Shown here piece after piece: positions 52,934 to 62,635 of a DNA stretch of 64,000 nucleotides. Location of the stretch: NCBI GenBank assembly GCA_965248135.1, contig CBDFIN010000012.1, forward strand, positions 1,674,001 through 1,738,000, written 5' to 3'. A model generated the notes under the pieces. That model was not told where the DNA came from, did not search any database, and saw only the letters and a program-made list of their open reading frames with translations. Origin of the DNA: SZUA-100 sp965248135. Lineage in GTDB: Bacteria > Pseudomonadota > Alphaproteobacteria > Rhizobiales > Rhizobiaceae. Position 1 is the stretch's first letter; each line of letters opens with the position of its first letter. Position numbers and translations under genes: made by a program.

Positions 52934-53751
52934 TGAATGCCAAATCGGGTTCCGGGCCCGGTGATAATGATTTTCCCTGGTGGCTTGCCGTCACCGTTTG
53001 CATTGGTGTTGCAATCGCCGTCTTTATTGCCGCAAGCGACCTGTATGCCCAGGTATTCCGCGCCGTCTCGAAAGGCGTTTCAATTACCATTTTCGTCACC
53101 CTGACAGGCTTTGCGCTGGCTTCGGCGCTGGGTCTGTTGATGGCGGTGATGGGGCTTTCGCGCTTTCTTGTACTTCGTCAAATCTCGCGTTTTTATGTCG
53201 AGATTATTCGTGGCATTCCCGTTTTGGTGTTGCTTTTTTATATCGCCTTTGTCGGTGCACCCGGCTTTGTCTTCGCCTGGAATGCAATCACTTCCCCCCT
53301 TGCCGATGCCGGTATGATCGATCCTATGACGGTGCGTGATTTCCCTCTCCTGTGGCGGGCGATTATCGCCTTGATGATCGGCTATTCAGCTTTTATCGCC
53401 GAAGTTTTTCGGGCCGGCATTCAGGCCGTTGATAGAGGCCAGATCGAAGCGGCCAAGTCGCTCGGTCTAACGGGGTTTCAACGCTTCCGGCTGATTATCA
53501 TGCCCCAGGCGATCCGCACCATCGCCCCGCCATTGGGCAATGATTTCATTGCCATGGTCAAAGATTCCTCGCTTGTTTCCATTCTTGGCGTCGCCGACAT
53601 CACCCAGATGGGCAAGGTCTATGCCTCCGGCTCCTTCCGCTTTTTCGAAACCTATTCGATTGTCGCCTATATTTATCTGCTTATGACCATCAGCCTGTCG
53701 CTGATGTTGCGGGCGCTCGAACGGCGCATGCGTCGAAACTGGCAATCATGA
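52930..53751 (+). CDS. Amino-acid ABC transporter permease
   Basis: A 273-residue inner-membrane protein of the HisM/GlnP type. It has several membrane helices and the ABC-contact loop EAAKSLGLTGFQRFRLIIMPQAI at about residues 176-198, preceded by IIRGIPVLVLLFYIAF. Coupled by overlap to the GNAT gene and preceded by the binding protein. A single permease can act as a homodimer. The matching ATP-binding subunit is not in the neighbourhood and must be supplied from elsewhere. Confidence 0.93.
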   Translation: MMNAKSGSGPGDNDFPWWLAVTVCIGVAIAVFIAASDLYAQVFRAVSKGVSITIFVTLTGFALASALGLLMAVMGLSRFLVLRQISRFYVEIIRGIPVLVLLFYIAFVGAPGFVFAWNAITSPLADAGMIDPMTVRDFPLLWRAIIALMIGYSAFIAEVFRAGIQAVDRGQIEAAKSLGLTGFQRFRLIIMPQAIRTIAPPLGNDFIAMVKDSSLVSILGVADITQMGKVYASGSFRFFETYSIVAYIYLLMTISLSLMLRALERRMRRNWQS

Positions 53752-53777
53752 GGCGCGAAAGCCAAAGCAGGTAATCA

Positions 53778-54503
53778 TCACTTGTCGACCACTGCTATAA
53801 TCGGACCAAGTGGCACAAATCCGCCCTGCCGCATGGTCGGGGTCCAAAGGGTTGAAATGGAACCATCGAGAAAAAGCGCGTTCGGTGTCTGTAAATGGTC
53901 TTGGAACAACACGCCAAAATCCCAAAACCGCACGGGCGCGCGGGAGATGGCGAAAATTACCGTCTTGCCGTCTTTGGCAACCCCGACGCCGTTGCGGATT
54001 TTCAGTGAGTCCGATTGTTCCAAAAACCTCGGATGCAGGGCGCCATTGATCACCAGCATCGGGCCGGATTGGGTGGCGAAAGCCGGAGTGATTTTTGCCG
54101 CAAGATATTGCTTCGTCTCGAGCACGCCCGCATTGCTGCCATCAAAATAAAACACCCCGTTGGGCAGCAGATGGAAATTGCCCCGGCCGCCCTTGGTGGA
54201 AATCCGTTTCTTCTCGACACCGTTTTCCACATAAAGCCCGACGGGCGTAAGGTCGTGGTGATACATGCCGCCATTCATGGCGAATTTCAGCGTTTGGCCA
54301 TTTCTTTCAAGCTCTCTTCGAAATGCCCCAACAGAGCCATAGGCCTTGCCGCTATCGTCACCCAGGACCAGTTTCAATTGTGCCTCTTCAATATTAAATC
54401 GGCAAATCGCATAATCAATTCCAGATACCGTTTCCACGGCACAGGGCGCGGTGCTGCAATTTCCCCAAAACATGCAATAAAGCGTGGTTATCAACCGCAG
54501 CAT
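53778..54503 (-). CDS. Phosphodiester glycosidase family protein (DUF2233)
   Basis: A 241-residue protein with a likely N-terminal signal or lipid signal (LITTLYCMFWGNCS) and the NAGPA/DUF2233 fold: FAMNGGMYHHDLTPVGLYVENG, PNGVFYFDG, ATQSGPMLVINGALHP, RNGVGVAKDG, and ALFLDGSISTLW. Family members remove or expose N-acetylglucosamine-type phosphodiester caps; in bacteria a cell-envelope role is likely. It is convergent with the permease gene and divergent from leuC. Confidence 0.88.
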   Translation of the reverse strand: MLRLITTLYCMFWGNCSTAPCAVETVSGIDYAICRFNIEEAQLKLVLGDDSGKAYGSVGAFRRELERNGQTLKFAMNGGMYHHDLTPVGLYVENGVEKKRISTKGGRGNFHLLPNGVFYFDGSNAGVLETKQYLAAKITPAFATQSGPMLVINGALHPRFLEQSDSLKIRNGVGVAKDGKTVIFAISRAPVRFWDFGVLFQDHLQTPNALFLDGSISTLWTPTMRQGGFVPLGPIIAVVDK

Positions 54504-54644
54504 TTACCGCTCCATTTTTATTGCGAGACCAACGACTGACCGCCAATAGGCGCTGATTTGATCTCCCGGTTTAAAACCATTTATGCTCAAAACACTCAAC
54601 AGGTTGGTGTTTTTCGTACTATTTTTCTTTTGTTCCTTACACTT

Positions 54645-54673
54645 ATCCGAAAACCGGTGTCCACTTTTCGGAT
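54645..54673. repeat. Rhizobiales-type dispersed palindrome
   Basis: ATCCGAAAA and TTTTCGGAT form a perfect 9-bp stem with the loop CCGGTGTCCAC. The core CCGAAAACCGG/CCACTTTTCGG is the heart of a palindromic repeat common between genes in Rhizobiales. It lies in the intergenic region before leuC, 90 bases from the start, and could also affect mRNA folding there. Confidence 0.65.
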
Positions 54674-54762
54674 GCATGGAGAATATATCGCGTTTTACTT
54701 GACCGTGAGCAGAAATTTGCGCCATAGAAGCGGCTCGAATTGGAACGAGGAAATTGTCTGCC

Positions 54763-56169
54763 ATGTCTGCACCACGAACCCTTTATGACAAGATTTGGGA
54801 TGACCACCTGGTCGATCAACAAGAAGATGGTACGTCGCTGATTTATGTCGACCGTCATCTCGTCCATGAGGTAACCTCTCCGCAGGCGTTTGAGGGCCTG
54901 CGACTGAGCGGGCGCAAGATGCGGGCACCGGAAAAAACCCTTGCGGTTGTCGACCACAACGTGCCGACCACCGACCGCTCGAAGGGCATCGCCAATGCCG
55001 AGAGCCGCATTCAGGTCGAGGCGCTGGCCGCCAATGCGGCTGAGTTCGGCATTGAATACTATTCGGAGACCGACAAGCGCCAGGGGGTGGTTCACATCAT
55101 CGGCCCGGAACAGGGCTTCACCCTGCCCGGCATGACCATCGTGTGCGGCGACAGCCACACATCCACCCATGGGGCCTTTGGTGCGCTGGCACACGGCATC
55201 GGCACCTCGGAGGTGGAGCACGTGTTCGCCACCCAGACATTGATCCAGAAAAAAGCCAAAAACATGAAGGTCGAGGTTACCGGCAAACTTCCTGATGGTG
55301 TCGGCGCCAAGGATATTGTTCTTGCCATCATCGGCAAAATCGGCACCGCCGGTGGTACCGGCTATGTTATTGAATATTGCGGCGAGACGATTGAAGCGCT
55401 TTCGATGGAAGGCCGCATGACCGTCTGCAATATGACCATCGAAGGCGGGGCGCGCGCGGGGCTGATAGCGCCGGACCGAAAAACCTTCGACTATGTTACC
55501 GGCAAGCCCAAGGCACCCGCAGGCAAGGCGCTGGAACAGGCGATTTCATACTGGAAGACACTGCACTCAGATGAGGGCGCAGTTATTGACAAGGTGATTA
55601 CGCTTGATGCTGCCAATCTGCCGCCGACGGTGACCTGGGGTTCGTCGCCCGAAGATGTGGTTGCCATCGATGGTGTGGTTCCTGACCCGGATGTCATTGG
55701 CGATGAAAACACCCGCGCCTCAAAGAAAAGAGCGCTTGAATATATGGGTTTGAAGCCCGGTACCAAAATCACCGATATCGCCATCGACCGGGTGTTTGTA
55801 GGTTCCTGCACCAATGGCCGGATCGAAGATTTCCGCCAGGCGGCCGCTATGGTCAAGGGCAAGAAGATCGCCGATGGCGTCTCCGGCATGATTGTGCCTG
55901 GATCAGGTCTGGTCAAACAGCAGGCAGAAGATGAGGGTTTAGACAAGGTGTTTGTCGATGCCGGGTTTGAATGGCGCGAACCGGGCTGTTCGATGTGCCT
56001 GGCAATGAACGATGACCGGTTGAAGCCACGGGAACGTTGCGCCTCAACCTCGAACCGTAATTTCGAAGGCCGTCAGGGATTTAAGGGTCGCACCCATCTG
56101 GTCTCGCCCGCCATGGCCGCTGCTGCCGGAATTGCCGGACATTTTGTTGATATCCGCGACTGGGAATAA
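54763..56169 (+). CDS. leuC: 3-isopropylmalate dehydratase, large subunit
   Basis: A 468-residue aconitase-family enzyme that isomerises 2- to 3-isopropylmalate in leucine synthesis together with LeuD. The iron-sulfur ligands are visible in VGSCTNGRIEDFR and CSMCLAMNDD; VDHNVPTTDR, HIIGPEQGFTLPGMTIVCGDSHTSTHGAFG and GLIAPDRKTFDYV are also standard. ATG at 54763 gives the family start MSAPRTLYDKIW; an in-frame TTG at 54754 is too close to the ribosome site. leuD is not adjacent. Its TAA is directly followed, with no spacer, by the stop of the convergent DMT gene. Confidence 0.97.
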   Translation: MSAPRTLYDKIWDDHLVDQQEDGTSLIYVDRHLVHEVTSPQAFEGLRLSGRKMRAPEKTLAVVDHNVPTTDRSKGIANAESRIQVEALAANAAEFGIEYYSETDKRQGVVHIIGPEQGFTLPGMTIVCGDSHTSTHGAFGALAHGIGTSEVEHVFATQTLIQKKAKNMKVEVTGKLPDGVGAKDIVLAIIGKIGTAGGTGYVIEYCGETIEALSMEGRMTVCNMTIEGGARAGLIAPDRKTFDYVTGKPKAPAGKALEQAISYWKTLHSDEGAVIDKVITLDAANLPPTVTWGSSPEDVVAIDGVVPDPDVIGDENTRASKKRALEYMGLKPGTKITDIAIDRVFVGSCTNGRIEDFRQAAAMVKGKKIADGVSGMIVPGSGLVKQQAEDEGLDKVFVDAGFEWREPGCSMCLAMNDDRLKPRERCASTSNRNFEGRQGFKGRTHLVSPAMAAAAGIAGHFVDIRDWE

Positions 56170-57078
56170 TCAGACCTCCGGTGGCACCGCCTGTGCCGCC
56201 TCCTTTTCCCGGAAAACGATAAAAAGTCCTGCCGCCATGGTGATGGCGATGCCGATGGCCGCCAGCCCATTGGGAAAATCCTTGAATACCAGCCAGCCTA
56301 TCACCGTGGCGAAGGGAATTTCCAGATATTGCACCGGCGCCAGGGTCGATGCAGGCGTAAAACGCAGCGACCAGGTCATCAGCAAATGGGCGAGTGTGCC
56401 AAGAACACCGAGGATCATAAGCAGCCAAAACTCTCTGGCACCGGGCATCGCAAGCTGCATTTCAATAAGCATCAACGCGTCGCTGGCAAAATAGGCGATC
56501 AACAGCCCTGCGGTGGCAATTATTCCACCGATGGCCTGCAATTGTATCGGATCAACTTGCTTGGCGATATGCCGGGTCACCAACATGAATAGCGCAAAAA
56601 CCAATGCCACCACCAATGGCAACAGGGCCGGCCAACCAACGTCTGAAAAGCTTGGCTGGATCACCAGCAAAGTGCCAAAGAAGCCGACCATGCAGGCAAG
56701 GATGCGGCGGGAACCAACTTCCTCCCCCAGCACATAACGCCCCAATAGCAATATTATGAATGGCATGACGAAGGCAATCGCCAAGGCATCGGCCAATGGT
56801 AAAAACCGCAACGACATAAACATCGCCCCAATACCGATGATGTGAAGCACCGTTCTGACAAATGTCAATGTGAATATCCGCCGGCTCATGCGCACCGGCT
56901 TGCCGCTCAACAACAGCACGGGAAGCAGAATGAGCGCCTGCACCGCAAAACGCACCAGCAGCAACATGCCCAATGGGATAATATCGCCCAGGAGTTTGGC
57001 AATGGCATCGCCCAGCGGAGCAAGCACACAAAAGCCAATCATCAAAATTATGCCGAATAATGGCCTGTCTGCGATCAT
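56170..57078 (-). CDS. DMT superfamily transporter (EamA)
   Basis: A 302-residue protein with about ten membrane helices in two EamA repeats (ILMIGFCVLAPLGDAIAKLL at the start of the first, ALVFALFMLVTRHIAK at the start of the second). EamA proteins usually export amino acids or metabolites; the substrate is unknown. The stop abuts the leuC stop tail to tail with no base between. Confidence 0.9.
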   Translation of the reverse strand: MIADRPLFGIILMIGFCVLAPLGDAIAKLLGDIIPLGMLLLVRFAVQALILLPVLLLSGKPVRMSRRIFTLTFVRTVLHIIGIGAMFMSLRFLPLADALAIAFVMPFIILLLGRYVLGEEVGSRRILACMVGFFGTLLVIQPSFSDVGWPALLPLVVALVFALFMLVTRHIAKQVDPIQLQAIGGIIATAGLLIAYFASDALMLIEMQLAMPGAREFWLLMILGVLGTLAHLLMTWSLRFTPASTLAPVQYLEIPFATVIGWLVFKDFPNGLAAIGIAITMAAGLFIVFREKEAAQAVPPEV

Positions 57079-57146
57079 CGCGCGAACCTATTGGAGCGGG
57101 GGCGGTGTGACAAGAACTTCCTCGCTCAATTCGCGTCAGTCAATTT

Positions 57147-57611
57147 TTAAAGACTAAGCTTCATGCCCTCGTGGCTGGCAACAAATCCAGTTGAGGAATA
57201 AAACCGCAGGGTTTCCGGTCGGGTTTTGTCGGTGGTTAGTTGTACCAGGCCACAGCCACGCTGGCGTGCTTGGTCAATGGCCCATTCGATCATCAAGTGG
57301 CCCAGCCCCTGACCCCTGGAATCGGCTGAAATTCGCACGCTTTCGATCTGGGCGCGCCACATGCCGGTGCGCGAAAGACCCGGGATGAAACTCAGTTGCA
57401 TACAACCGGCAATCTTTCCGCCCTGATCGGCAACCGCGAGCAATTGATTGGCGTCATCCAAAATCGCCTTAAAGGCGTCGACATAATGCTGGTCCGGGGG
57501 ATCGGCGACAATTTCGCGTGTCTGGCCCAGCGGATCATCGGCCAATAGGGCAATGATTGCGGCAAGGTCCTGCCAATTCACCTGGCGAATTGTTGGCCCT
57601 TCAGTGGTCAT
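57147..57611 (-). CDS. GNAT family N-acetyltransferase
   Basis: A 154-residue GNAT with an N-terminal TIRQVNWQDLAAIIALLADD, acetyl-CoA loop SADSRGQGLGHLMIEWAIDQA and C-terminal RFYSSTGFVASHEGMKL. The substrate is unknown. It lies 68 bases upstream of the DMT gene on the same strand, perhaps co-transcribed, which would fit modification and export of one compound, though this is only a guess. Confidence 0.92.
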   Translation of the reverse strand: MTTEGPTIRQVNWQDLAAIIALLADDPLGQTREIVADPPDQHYVDAFKAILDDANQLLAVADQGGKIAGCMQLSFIPGLSRTGMWRAQIESVRISADSRGQGLGHLMIEWAIDQARQRGCGLVQLTTDKTRPETLRFYSSTGFVASHEGMKLSL

Positions 57612-57799
57612 TTTGATTTCCTCACCATTGTTGTTGGCTGCATGTCTGCAAGATCCCTTTGAAGCACCACGATCGGCTCACGACATAACAAATGATCAAA
57701 CATCAAAAAGCAATTCGTCCTTGCAAAATTCGCCAGAACAATCCTATCGTCTACGTCTATCCTGTCAGGCTATTCAAATTCACACCCCAAGGCACAATC

Positions 57800-58870
57800 A
57801 TGCAAGAAGACCAGTTCCCAGCGATATTTGATGGCCACAATGACGTGTTGCTGCGGTTGCTGATGCTTCAGGATGACAATGCGCATATCCAGTTTCTGGA
57901 AGGTCGCAAGAATGGTCATCTCGATTTGCCGCGGATGAAAGAGGGAGGCTTCGGCGGTGGGTTTTTTGCCATTTATGTGCCATCGCCGGCCAGCGAGGAA
58001 AATCGCTATCAGGAGATGAACAAGCCTTCCTACGATCTGCCGCTACCGGGGGAGGTGCCTTTTGGCGAAGCCTTGCCCTTGGCGTTGTCGATGGCGGCGA
58101 TCATGGCGCGGATTGAGCGCAATTCCGATGGTGGCGCAAAAATCTGCCGCACTGCTGCCGACATCAGCGATTGCCTGAAATCCGGCACCTTGGCGATGAT
58201 CATGCATCTGGAAGGGGCAGAGGCTATTGATGATAAGCTTGATTCACTGGAAGTTTTTTACTACGCGGGCCTGCGCTCCATCGGCCCGGTATGGAGCCGG
58301 CCTACCCGCTTTGGCCACGGCGTTCCATTTCGGTTTCCAGCTTCTCCCGATACCGGCGATGGGCTCACAGACGCCGGCAAAGAGCTGGTGCGGCAATGTA
58401 ACCATTTCAACATGGTTATCGATCTTTCCCACATCAATGAGAGGGGTTTTTGGGACGTTGCTGGTGCCAGTGATGCGCCGTTGATTGCCACTCATTCCAA
58501 CGCCCACGCAATTTCGCCGCACAGCCGCAATTTGACCGACAAGCAACTGGCTGCGATCAGGGAAAGCGACGGCATGGTCGGTGTCAATTTCGCCACCGCC
58601 TTTATCCGCCCCGACGGACAGATGCGCTCCGATACCTCGCTTGAAATGATGCTGCGGCACGTCGATCATCTGATTGAACATGTGGGCATTGACGGTGTTG
58701 GCTTTGGTTCGGATTTCGATGGCGCCATGATTCCACGGGAAATCAAGGATGTAGTTGGCCTAAGATCACTCAGAAGGGCCATGCGTAACCATGGCCATGA
58801 TGAGGAAACCATGGTCAAACTGTGTCATGGTAACTGGCTCCGGGTGCTGGAAAAGACCTTCGGCGGCTGA
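57800..58870 (+). CDS. Membrane dipeptidase (peptidase family M19)
   Basis: A 356-residue zinc dipeptidase. Metal-binding blocks: IFDGHNDVLLRL at the N-terminus (His-x-Asp type), IMHLEGAEAI (bridging Glu), THSNAHAISPHSRN (two His) and GVGFGSDFDG (Asp). It hydrolyses dipeptides, including some with D-residues. The frame runs to 57692, but ATG at 57800 starts right before the conserved region. The peptide ABC transporter follows 151 bases downstream, so import and cleavage of dipeptides are probably linked. Confidence 0.93.
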   Translation: MQEDQFPAIFDGHNDVLLRLLMLQDDNAHIQFLEGRKNGHLDLPRMKEGGFGGGFFAIYVPSPASEENRYQEMNKPSYDLPLPGEVPFGEALPLALSMAAIMARIERNSDGGAKICRTAADISDCLKSGTLAMIMHLEGAEAIDDKLDSLEVFYYAGLRSIGPVWSRPTRFGHGVPFRFPASPDTGDGLTDAGKELVRQCNHFNMVIDLSHINERGFWDVAGASDAPLIATHSNAHAISPHSRNLTDKQLAAIRESDGMVGVNFATAFIRPDGQMRSDTSLEMMLRHVDHLIEHVGIDGVGFGSDFDGAMIPREIKDVVGLRSLRRAMRNHGHDEETMVKLCHGNWLRVLEKTFGG

Positions 58871-59021
58871 ACGCAATATATTTCTGCCGATATCACAAAA
58901 ACGAGAAACAACTTGTCTATTTCAGTCATCCGTTTAAGCTGATTGGACGCTTGAACGCGGAAAGATGATAGCGCGGGAAAACTGCGCTAGACAGTTTTGA
59001 CTTGATATCAGGGAGATAGAA

Positions 59022-60620
59022 ATGAAGAATTACAAAAGCTTTTTGCTTGGTGCCGCCGCTTGCACCATCGTTGCAACCGCTCCAGGCGCATTTGCCGAAA
59101 CGCCGGCCAATATGTTGGTGATCGCCAACCGCATTGACGACATCACCACGCTTGATCCGGCACAATCGTTTGAATTCGCCGGTTCCGACCTTTCCCGTAA
59201 CGTATATGGCAAACTGGTTAATTTTGACCCGGCCGATCTGTCCAGGGGTTATCAGCCTGATCTGGCTGAAAGCTGGACCGTTTCTGAAGATGGCAAAACT
59301 ATTACTTTCAAAATGCGTTCAGGTGTCAAGTTTCATTCCGGTAATCCGGTAACGGCGGCAGACGCGGTCTATTCGCTGCAACGCGCGGTGAAACTCAACA
59401 AGACACCGGCCTTTATTCTCACCCAGTTCGGATTTTCCGCCGATAACGCCGATGACGTTATCAAGCAAACCGACGATATGACGTTTTCGATCACCACCGA
59501 TGAAAAATACGCCACCTCATTCGTGCTCAACTGCCTGACCTCTACCATCGGCGGTATTGTCGATTCCAAGGTTGTCATGGAACATGCAAAAGATGGCGAT
59601 TTCGGCAATGACTGGTTGAAAACCAACACCGCCGGCTCAGGCGCCTATAAGCTTGTTAACTGGAAGCCGAATGAATCTTACACGTTGACCGTCAATCCTG
59701 ACTTTTACGCCGGCAAGCCCCATCTCGAAAGGGTGATTGTCCGTCACATTCAGGAATCGGCCACCCAGCGCCTGCTCTTAGAAAAGGGTGATATCGATCT
59801 TGCCCGCAACCTCAACCCACAGGATGTCGCGGGTGTTTCCGGCAATAGTGATGTGGCTATCCACAATGATCTGCGTGGCCGGATCATGTATGTCTCGATG
59901 AACCAGAAGGATCCCAATCTTTCCAAGCCGAAAGTCGTTGAAGCGCTTAAATACCTGATCGATTACAAGGGCATGCAGGATTCCTTCCTCAAGGGCCAGT
60001 ACACCATTCATCAGGCGTTCTTGCCGCGCACCTATCTGGGCGAGATCGATGATCTGCCCTATTCCTACGATCCTGAAAAGGCCAAGGCGCTGCTAAAGGA
60101 AGCCGGTGTCGAGAATGGTTTCGACGTCAAGATCAATGTGCGCGAGGCGCAGGAGCGTATCGAAATCGCCCAGTCGATCCAGAACACCTTCGGCAAAGCC
60201 AATATCAAGGTTTCGCTGGAAGTAGGCACCGGCAAGCAGACATTGGGTAAATACCGCGCCCGTGAGCACCAGATCTATGTCGGTGCCTGGGGGCCGGACT
60301 ATCCTGATCCGAACACCAATGCGGCCACTTTTGCCGCCAATCCTGATAATTCCGATGAGGCCAAGGCCACCGGTATTCTGGCCTGGCGTAACGCCTGGCA
60401 CCTGCCGGAAATGTCCAAAGCCACCAAAGCCGCAGTGCAGGAAGGTGATCGCGACAAGCGCGCGGCCATGTATCAGGCCATCCAGCGCGAACATCAACAG
60501 CGTTCGCCATTTGCCGTTATGTTCCAGAAGATCGAACAAACCGGCATGCGCGCCAACATCAAAGGGCTAAACCCCGGTGGCGCCATCACGGCTGTATCCT
60601 ATTGGGCTATCTCAAAATAG
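59022..60620 (+). CDS. Peptide/dipeptide ABC transporter substrate-binding protein (family 5)
   Basis: A 532-residue periplasmic protein with a signal peptide (cleavage after GAFA, about residue 26) and the SBP_bac_5 fold: DDITTLDPAQSFEFAG, LAESWTVSEDGKTITFKMR, GVKFHSGNPVTAADAVYSL, and NTAGSGAYKLVNWKPNESY. It delivers peptides, or perhaps another ligand of this broad family, to the permeases encoded next. CAGGGAGA lies just before the ATG. First gene of a five-gene transporter operon. Confidence 0.93.
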   Translation: MKNYKSFLLGAAACTIVATAPGAFAETPANMLVIANRIDDITTLDPAQSFEFAGSDLSRNVYGKLVNFDPADLSRGYQPDLAESWTVSEDGKTITFKMRSGVKFHSGNPVTAADAVYSLQRAVKLNKTPAFILTQFGFSADNADDVIKQTDDMTFSITTDEKYATSFVLNCLTSTIGGIVDSKVVMEHAKDGDFGNDWLKTNTAGSGAYKLVNWKPNESYTLTVNPDFYAGKPHLERVIVRHIQESATQRLLLEKGDIDLARNLNPQDVAGVSGNSDVAIHNDLRGRIMYVSMNQKDPNLSKPKVVEALKYLIDYKGMQDSFLKGQYTIHQAFLPRTYLGEIDDLPYSYDPEKAKALLKEAGVENGFDVKINVREAQERIEIAQSIQNTFGKANIKVSLEVGTGKQTLGKYRAREHQIYVGAWGPDYPDPNTNAATFAANPDNSDEAKATGILAWRNAWHLPEMSKATKAAVQEGDRDKRAAMYQAIQREHQQRSPFAVMFQKIEQTGMRANIKGLNPGGAITAVSYWAISK

Positions 60621-60638
60621 ACCAGCGGATACAAAAAC

Positions 60639-61703
60639 GTGGCAGTGTCCACTGACAGCGAAAAAGCAAAGAGGCGGCGCAAGCCGTCTCTTTTACCTTG
60701 GATAAAAGGTATTGGGCAAACCATCTTTACCGTGGCGATCACCATGGTGGGGTTGTTGTTCGTGACCTTTTTTATCGGCCGGGTAATGCCGATCGACCCG
60801 GTGCTTTCTATTGTCGGCGAAAGCGCCTCGCGGGAAACCTATGAACAGGCATACCAGCAACTGGGCCTCGACAAGCCGCTGGTGGTCCAGTTTCTGATTT
60901 TTCTGTGGGATGTCGCCACCGGAGATTTCGGCGAGTCCCTATTGACCGCCCGCCCGGTGTCGCAGGATCTTATCCGGGTATTTCCCGCCACCCTGGAACT
61001 GGCCACCGTTGGCACCATTATCGGTGTTGTGCTCGGTGTGCCGCTGGGTGTTGTTGCAGCGGTCAATCAGGGCAGCTGGATCGATCATATCGCCCGCGTG
61101 GTGGCGCTGGTCGGCTATTCCATGCCGGTGTTCTGGATCGGCCTGATCGGGCTTTTGGTATTTTACGGCATTCTCGGCTGGGTCGGCGGCCCGGGCAGAC
61201 TGGACATTTTCTATGTCGATATCGTGCCCCCGGTTACCGGTATGATTTTGATCGACAGCCTTGTTGCCGGCGATATGTCGGTCTTCCGCAATGCCATCTC
61301 ACATATTGTGCTGCCGGCTGGACTGCTGGCTTATTATTCACTCGCTTACATCTCGCGCATGACCCGGTCATTCATGCTGGAACAGCTCGAACAGGAATAT
61401 ATCACCACTGCCCGGGTCAAGGGCCTGTCTGAAACGGCAGTGATCTGGCGTCACGCGCTGGGCAATGTCAAGGTGCCGCTAATCACCGTTATTGCGCTCT
61501 CCTATGCCGGTTTGCTTGAGGGTTCGGTGCTCACCGAGACGATCTTTTCCTGGCCGGGCATCGGCTCTTACATCACCACGGCGCTGCTTTCTGCCGACAT
61601 GAACGCGGTGCTGGGTGGCACGGTTGTCGTCGGCCTGGTGTTTGTCTGTCTCAACATTTTTTCGGACCTGCTCTACAAGGTCTTCGACCCGAGGGCCAAA
61701 TGA
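60639..61703 (+). CDS. Peptide ABC transporter permease, DppB type
   Basis: A 354-residue inner-membrane protein with six main helices and the DppB/OppB signatures: TFFIGRVMPIDPV, the QLGLDKPLVVQFLIFLWDV stretch, and the ABC-contact loop EYITTARVKGLSETAVIWRHALGN. GTG start at 60639 with a polar 30-residue N-terminal extension. It follows the binding protein by 18 bases and overlaps the next permease by 4. Confidence 0.94.
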   Translation: MAVSTDSEKAKRRRKPSLLPWIKGIGQTIFTVAITMVGLLFVTFFIGRVMPIDPVLSIVGESASRETYEQAYQQLGLDKPLVVQFLIFLWDVATGDFGESLLTARPVSQDLIRVFPATLELATVGTIIGVVLGVPLGVVAAVNQGSWIDHIARVVALVGYSMPVFWIGLIGLLVFYGILGWVGGPGRLDIFYVDIVPPVTGMILIDSLVAGDMSVFRNAISHIVLPAGLLAYYSLAYISRMTRSFMLEQLEQEYITTARVKGLSETAVIWRHALGNVKVPLITVIALSYAGLLEGSVLTETIFSWPGIGSYITTALLSADMNAVLGGTVVVGLVFVCLNIFSDLLYKVFDPRAK

Positions 61704-62635
61704 GCGAAATTACCGAAAATACACGACAAAAACAAAGCTGGCATGAATGGCTGACCACCGACACACCGGCGTCGCGGCGACAGGCCAAGCTTTCGGCCTG
61801 GTATCGTTCGTGGCTGGCGCTCAAGTCCAATCCGATGGCCATGTTCGGTCTGCTTATTTTGACCGCACTGGTGCTGATCGCCGTTCTGGCACCGGTGCTG
61901 GCGCCGCAAGATCCGTTTGCGCAAGATCTTGCCGCCCGGCTTTCTGCACCCGGCGAGGGTGGCTATATTCTTGGATCTGACTCGCTCGGGCGCGATATTC
62001 TAAGCCGTCTCATTTATGGGTCGCGCATTACGCTCTATATCGTGGCGCTGGTGGCCCTGATGGCCCCGATCGTCGGCCTGTTTGTCGGCACTGCTGCCGG
62101 TTATCTCGGTGGCTGGATTGACGTTGTATTGATGCGGCTTACCGATATTTTTCTGGCCTTTCCGCGGTTGGTTCTGGCGCTGGCCTTTGTCTCTGCGCTT
62201 GGAGCCGGCATCGAAAACGCCGTTCTTGCCATCGTATTGACCGCCTGGCCGCCCTATGCCCGTATTGCCAGGGCCGAAACGCTGACCATTCGCGGTGCCG
62301 ACTATATTCACGCCATCAAATTACAAGGTGCAGGCGCGATGCGCATCATCACCCGGCACATCTGGCCGTTATGCATATCGTCGCTGGTGATTAGGGTAAC
62401 GCTCGACATGGCTGGCATTATTCTTGTCGCTGCCGGTCTTGGTTTTCTTGGCCTCGGTGCCCAGCCGCCATCGCCCGAATGGGGTGCGATGATTTCGGCT
62501 GGCCGCAAGTTCATTCTCGACCACTGGTGGGTGGCAACAATGCCAGGCCTGGCCATTTTTACCGTTTCGCTGGCCTTCAACCTGTTAGGCGATGGCTTGC
62601 GTGATGTGCTCGATCCGAAAAAGAGCGCCAAATGA
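61700..62635 (+). CDS. Peptide ABC transporter permease, DppC type
   Basis: A 311-residue partner permease with the N-terminal DppC/OppC block (LKSNPMAMFGLLILTALVLIAV), HxLGSDSLGRDILSR-type motif (YILGSDSLGRDILSRLIYGSR), and the contact loop RGADYIHAIKLQGAGAMRIITRHIWP. It overlaps both neighbours by 4 bases, showing tight coupling in the operon. Confidence 0.94.
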   Translation: MSEITENTRQKQSWHEWLTTDTPASRRQAKLSAWYRSWLALKSNPMAMFGLLILTALVLIAVLAPVLAPQDPFAQDLAARLSAPGEGGYILGSDSLGRDILSRLIYGSRITLYIVALVALMAPIVGLFVGTAAGYLGGWIDVVLMRLTDIFLAFPRLVLALAFVSALGAGIENAVLAIVLTAWPPYARIARAETLTIRGADYIHAIKLQGAGAMRIITRHIWPLCISSLVIRVTLDMAGIILVAAGLGFLGLGAQPPSPEWGAMISAGRKFILDHWWVATMPGLAIFTVSLAFNLLGDGLRDVLDPKKSAK

